This document shows positions 57,601-64,000 of a stretch of DNA of 64,000 nt, piece by piece. Both the position numbers and the translations under genes were made by a program. The notes beneath the pieces were generated by a model. It did no database searches and was not told the DNA's origin. It saw only the letters and a program-made list of their open reading frames with translations. Position 1 is the first letter of the stretch; every line of letters begins with the position of its first letter. This DNA comes from Echinostoma caproni. Taxonomy: Eukaryota; Platyhelminthes; Trematoda; Plagiorchiida; Echinostomatidae. The stretch spans positions 45,791 through 109,790 of the forward strand of contig UZAN01039771.1 in NCBI GenBank assembly GCA_900618425.1, written 5' to 3'.

Positions 57601-60600
57601 ATCAAAACATGCTTGAATAAATACCAAATTGTTTTTCATTACAGCGACTGAAGAGATTAAAAGAAATGTCAACATCTCGCAGTATTTGTCTTCTTTCGGT
57701 TCTATTAAATAAAAATAATTTGGTTATTATATTTTCTCCGTTGAATAATAATATAATCAGAAAAATGAAATGTGTGAATGAGCTAGAGAAATCTAGTAGC
57801 TCAGGACACAAAGACAGTTGTTAGTTCTTGTTGTTGAGGTCATTGGTAACAGAAAATTATCAAAAAGATAGTTCTTCCATACCTTCCATAAATTGTGATT
57901 ATAATTTATTTGACTGTGGTTCTTCAGTTACTTCTTACTGCGGACCGCACCCCGTCATGTTAAGAAGACAAACAACGTTGTATCGCCTCCAGTTTCTATC
58001 AGATGCTCCAAGAATGACTGAAAAATGTGCACATAAAAAACCTTGACCAACCACTAACGTGCAAAAGAAGGTATTATGTAAACAAAAGATTGCGCTAAGA
58101 TTGCGTGATCTAATTCACTTCCGTAGATATAAACTTCAGTTGACCATAAACTCATCAGATTTTTTCATTTAATTAGGCTTGAGTCTAAATCATCAGAATG
58201 GCAACTAGTGTTTTGTCGTTTATGAAGGAAGAAATCATTTCGGAAATTCAGCAAATCGAAACATTCATTGCTTGCTTATAAAGCGTACCTTCTTACTTTA
58301 CTTTTTGTAATCCTAATAATTTTCCCATATCATTTATGCGATGAGACAATGTGAAATTAATCTTAAGTTGCTAATTGATCGTTTCAGAAGCTACTTCTGC
58401 TAGGCATATATTTCAAGAGTTACTTGGAATTCAGTTTAATCCGTGCTAAAATCATGGTAGCAAGTACTTCGAATAATGCAAATGTTTTTTTTTGTGTCAG
58501 TATTCTGCAAATAACTGCAAACACAAAGTTAAAATGCATTTAAGTTCCTATATCTTTCCTTAACGTATTTTCCATTTGATATTTAAAATTTCTCTCACTC
58601 GGTTTGCCGCTGGAATGCCTTTTTTGTTCTCGCCGTTCCGCGTCGAGTGACCGTGGTTTTCCGCATCGTGTAGCTCGCAATGTGTGATCACTGTTGATGA
58701 ATTTCTAATTATTTTACTGCATCAAACGTTTTGAACATGATTGGAGAGGGATCAAGTCCGAGGCAACACGCTTTATTTTGCACTCAACCTCTGCTCACCT
58801 ATCCCAATTCTCATTTCGTTGCATTCAAATCCTCCCTGTATTGTTTCTACTTCATTAGTCGTTCGACTTCTATGTTCCACGCAAGCATAGACAAACCTCG
58901 GATTAGACAAACAGGTTTGAAAGTAGGAAGCAGACATATACAAGGATCGACTTTACTGAGTACAAGTTGCCTGAACTCATAAAATATGATTACAACCGCA
59001 TTTGTGTAGACTATGATAACAAACTAAATTGAAAGAAAAGGAAAAATATACTGCAGGTATTTCAATTTGATCAGGGGGCTTTTCTATGTTGCCTTGAGTG
59101 CCCCCATCGTGAAAACTAAGTTGCGAAGTTCAATGAGGTGCGCTCAAGTATGATTCATGCGCTATGTAATCGGTGAGCAAGATGCAAATACTTGTAATAA
59201 TCAGTAAACACAAACCCATAAGAACATGTACTAGGGAAAATACAAGCATATGTCCATCCAAATAAAATCGTTGCTTTAAATTGAAGAATAGCTCCTATTT
59301 GGCTAGAAACAAACTGCTTGAGGCTGGTGTACAATAATTATGTATATCAATGAAAGCCATACTTTCAGTAAATCACTTAAAATTTCCCATATTTTTCGAG
59401 GATTGGGGTTTCTTTAATTTGAATTTTCATCAAGTGAAAATCAACGCATGAGATATTCTGTTTTGGGTCGAATACTGCAACTCCAAGTGAATAAAAAATA
59501 AAACTTCAACTGATAATCTGTACTCACATGCAAATTCGACGTTATTATTTTGCATTGAGTGAAACAGCTTTTATCATGGTTATGGTTGTATGCCTTCGAT
59601 AGGAAATTCTAATTTATTATTTCAAACAGGCCGTTTTCATTGAAGAACGAAATGGTACATCAAATCGAACAGTAAACCAACCAAGAAAGAGTTCACAAAA
59701 TGTGATTTTAACGGATTGACCCATCATATTTAAATAGATAACTTACTGAAATCTAAGATAATGATTACAAGTCACTGAGAATATATAACCTTCTACGTAC
59801 AATAACAATACCTGCCAGAGCCATTGGCCTCAAAAGAAAACAGCATTTATAGATACTTAGTCGCAAATATTTGACAACTGGTCCAAACAAAATTAATCAT
59901 AATTTATGATTTATGAGAACAAAAATGTTTTGCAGCATTTTTGAGACAAGATACGATTTAATGATTCCACCCATGGAAATATGAGAAAAATCACGGTCAT
60001 AAAACCAAAAGTATGCATAGGAATGTAATTGATCATCAGCAATGCTCCATGTAAAGGGAGCTCAATGGTTGCCATACATCTGGCTAAGTCTCAACAACGA
60101 CTTTATTATATATATATATATACTGTCCGACCGGAAGGGTGAAAGATTTAAATCGTCAATTATATTCCAGTTGCAGTTGCCTTTACTTGAAGATCACACA
60201 GCAACTAACTTTGTGTACCAAGTTGTTACTATTTTTGAAGCCTTAACCTTCATATTTCACATAATCGTTCTCTGATTTATCAGTTCGTGCTGCAAGTTAT
60301 CAATGGATACGCAGATTGAGCACTGTTCATATCAAAGGTTCACACTGTTTCACACAGTTATTTTGGTAAAATTTGTTCCAACTGTGCAAACACAATTCAC
60401 CGTCAAATTTGTGGTCTTCTATAGACTTTGATAACTTCAGTAAACCAGCAGATGTAATTTTGCGAATCCCTCAAGTTGACAGAACGCAAAATTAGATTTC
60501 AAACACTCCAGATTATCTTTTTACATTGAATAGTATCGATGACTCAAACGGATTAGGTCGAATCAAAATAATCACAGTTTGATGCACAATATTTTCAGTT

Positions 60601-61582
60601 GTTCATCTTATCCAAATAAAATTGTTTGCAGATTCTGCTTGCACAAAAAATAGCTTCTAACTGTATCTTTGTGTGCGTTTGCACCAGAAATATGTTGATC
60701 TATAAGCCTTCAAATTACCTAACAGATATAACTCCTGCTAATGCATAAGTGTAGCTGAAAATCATCACGGGAAAAAAGAATAGCACACTTCCTATTTATC
60801 GTTACCAGTACACAGTGTTTTACATTTATTTTTTAAAATAATGTGACCGGAAAAACACACTTTGGACAATGAACCCAACAAATGGAAAATGTTTCATCTT
60901 GAAAACAATCTTTGAGGAGGAGTACAATTAAGAGCCTGACAGTCCTGGTGCAACAAAATCTTTAAAAATTATTTATTGTTTTTTTCAGAATGGCCTTGAT
61001 AATTTTGTATCAAATATTAATTGTCGGTTACTTACCTCCTCAAGTCCATCGTGGAAGATTAAAAACATCAGGCTCATTTAACTTGACGCGGCCGGCCAGC
61101 AATCGACTAATCAAAACCTATCATGTGGAGCACCTTAAACTATAAGAGCCCCAACTTCTCTCCATTACCCGCTCACCTCGGAGAAGAAATGAATATATAC
61201 TGATAGTTTAATCTTCCTCGAAAAATGTTCGCTACTGTTTATTGCCCGAAAACCAGGATCAAAATGGATTTTTGTATGCACATATATCATGGATGACGAA
61301 ATGTGTGCAAAAGCTATTCAAAATGTGTAGTAAACGCTTGACAATTAGATAAACAAGTCAGCGATGAGAGTTCAGCTTTCATAACGATATACTTGAAGAG
61401 CCTAACTACTTACCTCTTCCATCGTTGTCATTGTATTTGATTGACTACCCAAATACTTTTGGAAATTTCGAAACCATCGTTCATAAATTTATTATATTGC
61501 TAGAATCGTTCTCTGGTCAATTAATTGAATTTTATTGACCAAAGCTAGAATCAAAGAATTGTTTTAAAATTACAACAAACAC
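57601..61582. other. Unannotated AT-rich sequence
   Basis: No gene is recognised. An (AT)n tract lies at 60,106-60,122. Strong minus-strand donor motifs (GAGGAG|GTAAGT near 61,034 and GAAGAG|GTAAGT near 61,407) occur, but no acceptor-bounded open frame leads into either. Confidence 0.5.
60106..60122. repeat. (AT)n microsatellite
   Basis: A short perfect run of AT dinucleotides. Confidence 0.92.
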
Positions 61583-61751
61583 GTTTCAAATGATCGGATC
61601 CATCATTGCGATCGACAATAGTGCTTTGGTGCATAGCAATGGAGTCCAATAACTCTGAGTGACTTGCCGCCATTAATTTACGACAAACATCGCTCGAGGG
61701 AGTTATGTTGGAGTCACCCTTATCATATATTTTTGGAATTATTGCCAACCT
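61583..61751 (-). CDS. Candidate internal exon, unknown protein
   Basis: On the minus strand CTTATATAGTGCAG precedes 56 open codons plus one base (including DSNITPSSDVCRKLMAASH and STIVDRNDGSDHLK). A possible but weak donor is TTTGAAAC|GTGTTTG at 61,582; otherwise the frame runs to a stop shortly after. The polar, Ser/Asp-rich composition differs from the surroundings. No family is recognised. Confidence 0.25.
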
Positions 61752-63429
61752 CTGCACTATATAAGACTTACCTACTTACAATAAATCCAACCGCGTTAAT
61801 TGACCGCATCTATGCTCAAAAGTGCAAAATTTATTGTATTTTTTGGATTAGGATGCCTTAAAGAAGTGTGCACGAAGCAATAAGTCACATTCTGGTGCAT
61901 ACTGGCCACCAACCCGAACACTGAACTTCTTGTCGGGTTGTTTACACTACCTCCAATGGNCGGCTGCTAATTTTTAAGAGGTCATAGTAATGAAGACCCG
62001 AAAGCCCCAGCAAACGGAGGTCTACATCAGTCTGGCATTGCCCTGGTAATCACGTAGGTGGAAGAGTGAATTGCTACCATGTCACATTATCAACAGCTGT
62101 GATACGTAAAATCCTCATATTGACTAATGTAGGCTAAATTTCTCGCTCTGATGAGGCGTTATGCACAGAACTTTGCGGTTGTGAATGGCAATTATCTACC
62201 ACTATACTGATCGTCATCAATTGGTAAAACATGTAATTGTCTTGCTCATTTAAATTAAAATGGGTGAATGATTTTTGCTTTGGATTACAAGAGCCACATT
62301 TAACATATTTGTTTCAAATTTAGTTGTTTCTTCAAGCTTTCTAATTGAATAAAGTGCTTTTCTGAAAGAAATCGAGAAAAATGTTCCTTAGAATCAGATC
62401 AGTTTTGCTGTCTTCATACTACCACATACTAAAATGTCTCTAACTCCGCATCGAATTCACATAAACCAAATCAAATTTTGTAGCACTTCCGATTGCATGT
62501 CCTCTTCAGAGTGAGGGAACAAACCAGACTCTTGTCGTTGCTTTGTCCATCTAAAACGCATTTAAAAGTTTGCCTCCACGTGTGATTCGCAACTCACATT
62601 TGACTCTTTTTCTATGTCCGGATACAATTTAGATGCAATAAATAAAAACTTCATCTGTAAACAATACATCCAAGTGCATTCGCGCACTTTCTAAGTGCAA
62701 TTCATTGCTAAATATGTTTTGGTATGATTGAAGTGACAGAAAGCTTTACAGAAACCACTTGGTTCTGGGGATTTCAATCAATTCTGAGCTGCTTTCTTAT
62801 AAGAAACATTATATCATTGTATATTCAACGAAACAAGGGAAAAGGAGAATGGAACTGTGTTTTCTGTTAGGTTTGACGCAAATCAATCGTTCCACATCTT
62901 AACCCATCCGATCTAACCTCTACCACTTTTAAAACTTCTTAGCAGTTTTCTTTTGATTCAAACAGGACTAACATTTTCCGAAAAGTTTTCGCTAGCAACT
63001 AATATTCTGTGATAAAAAGCCTGCCTTCTATAATGCCTCGCATTCATGGGACTATTATATTTTAATTTGCCATAACAATTATCGGACAATTACCTTATTC
63101 TTTCACACCTATCAGTTGTCTACATGATGCATGATGAACTACTAAAACCGTGTGCGAAGACGTGAATGTGAACGGTCGCGTTTGGTAGACACTTTTGTAT
63201 TTGTATTACTTTGTAAGCTCACATGCCTACGTTTTAGTACACCCTTTGTGATAACAAGTGAAATATGAAATTTCATACCACAGGCAACATGAAGAACGTC
63301 CCTGAAGTCTGTTTGGTGCCCAAACATTCTGAATTATTGCATTAACCACGTGCTTCTTATTGTTATTAGTCGAGTCAAACAGGGCCCAGGTGAAGTCTTA
63401 TAAATTATGAGCGAGTATAATCCCTAGGA
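61752..63429. other. Unannotated AT-rich sequence
   Basis: Nothing recognisable. One unknown base at 61,960. Confidence 0.5.
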
Positions 63430-63870
63430 AGGAGGGTGACGACGAACGGGAACGACAAGGGAATAAACCAGAGTGCAATGGTTGAAGAGAATCCTTTAGA
63501 ATCATACTTGAAAATTTAATACAATAATACTATAACCATCTCTGACTGGGGATCCAACTAAGATCAATGATACAGAACTTATTATTGCTGAACCAAGATA
63601 ACTGCTTTTAAAGTTATGCTTCAAAAGACCGAAAGACTGTGGGGGAGCAATAGAGTAGAATAGGAAAAACGCATTGCGAAACGAAAGAAGAAGAATCTGA
63701 CTGTCGGGTTAGGCATTGCCTGAGTTCTCGTAGACGAAAGGAGAATCGTCTTGGTAGATGTGTGTAGAACACCGGGGAGTGGCAACAATGATGGCACCCA
63801 GGTACAAAACAGGGTGACATTGAAGAGTAGCAGATTCCGTTGAAAAGGAAGATCACAATAAACTGAATAT
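63430..63870 (-). mobile_element. CR1/Jockey-like LINE remnant (copy 4), C-terminal part
   Basis: On the minus strand, YLGAIIVA-like residues in one frame are followed by FSFRLRELRQCLTRQ, FVSQCVFPILLYCSPTVF (the conserved I-L-x-Y-C-S-P-x-V-F-P block after the RT thumb), LLKHNFK and RILFNHC. This is the C-terminal region of a CR1-type RT, with the catalytic palm missing. It is 5'-truncated and frameshifted, and differs in sequence from the other three CR1-like copies, so it comes from another subfamily. Confidence 0.75.
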
Positions 63871-64000
63871 GCCCTCTAGGTACTTTAACGGGTCCGATTG
63901 GTTGAAAAATTCTACTAAATATGTTTTCATTAGTTCATCCTGTTTCTTTGTAAATTGTTTCTGAAGAAAAATTTCATAGTTTTCGTCACATATGAATTTC
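63871..64000. other. Window end, no feature
   Basis: Nothing recognisable in the last 130 bases. Confidence 0.4.

Noticed and set aside
1..64000. CRISPR arrays, bacterial operons, phage genes, rRNA genes
   Set aside because: No regularly spaced direct repeats, no operon structure and no rRNA-like conserved blocks were seen. All coding similarity is to eukaryotic retroelements.

Overview
The window looks like a piece of a flatworm nuclear genome, most likely a digenean trematode draft assembly. The DNA is AT-rich and gene-poor by eye, the standard genetic code fits every coding remnant, and it carries the mobile-element mix typical of flukes: Penelope-like elements with a GIY-YIG endonuclease, RTE-clade and CR1/Jockey-like LINEs, and a Ty3/Gypsy pol. 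I cannot name the species. There is no sign of bacterial operons, CRISPR or phage. The sequence is draft quality: a 490-base run of N at 53,889-54,378, a 9-base run at 21,944-21,952 and several single Ns.

Layout. 1-20 kb: mostly non-coding, with a Penelope endonuclease remnant (1,080-1,541, minus), a dispersed repeat copy (3,225-3,410), a CR1-like remnant (4,847-6,050, minus), a second repeat copy with a degraded tRNA-like head (9,240-9,450) and a second Penelope remnant (13,085-13,860, minus). 20-27.4 kb: the densest and most GC-rich block, an RTE-clade LINE (20,165-23,020, minus), an unexplained GC-rich stretch (23,090-23,640) and a 5'-truncated Ty3/Gypsy pol (24,975-26,950, plus) followed by a probable polypurine tract and 3' LTR. 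31-33 kb: a second CR1-like element (plus). 34.2 kb: another dispersed repeat copy. 34.5-48 kb: essentially unannotatable. 48-50 kb: a third CR1-like element (minus) abutting the fullest copy of the dispersed repeat, whose end folds as a tRNA-like cloverleaf (49,206-49,284). 53.0-53.6 kb: a large inverted repeat with arms of about 290 bases. 55.8-57.6 kb: the best preserved element, a Penelope-like retroelement that keeps its YVDD box and GIY-YIG residues. 63.4-63.9 kb: a fourth CR1-like remnant.

Every recognisable protein here belongs to a decayed retroelement with stops and frameshifts; none can be translated intact. In the LINE copies where the YxDD box should be visible it is mutated (three CR1 copies) or deleted (RTE); only the Penelope copy at 56.6 kb keeps it. 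I found no confidently identifiable host gene. Several short open stretches flanked by good splice signals could be exons of a minus-strand host gene. They are listed with low confidence because a window this size holds well over a hundred chance donor-like sites, and open stretches next to them are easy to find by eye.
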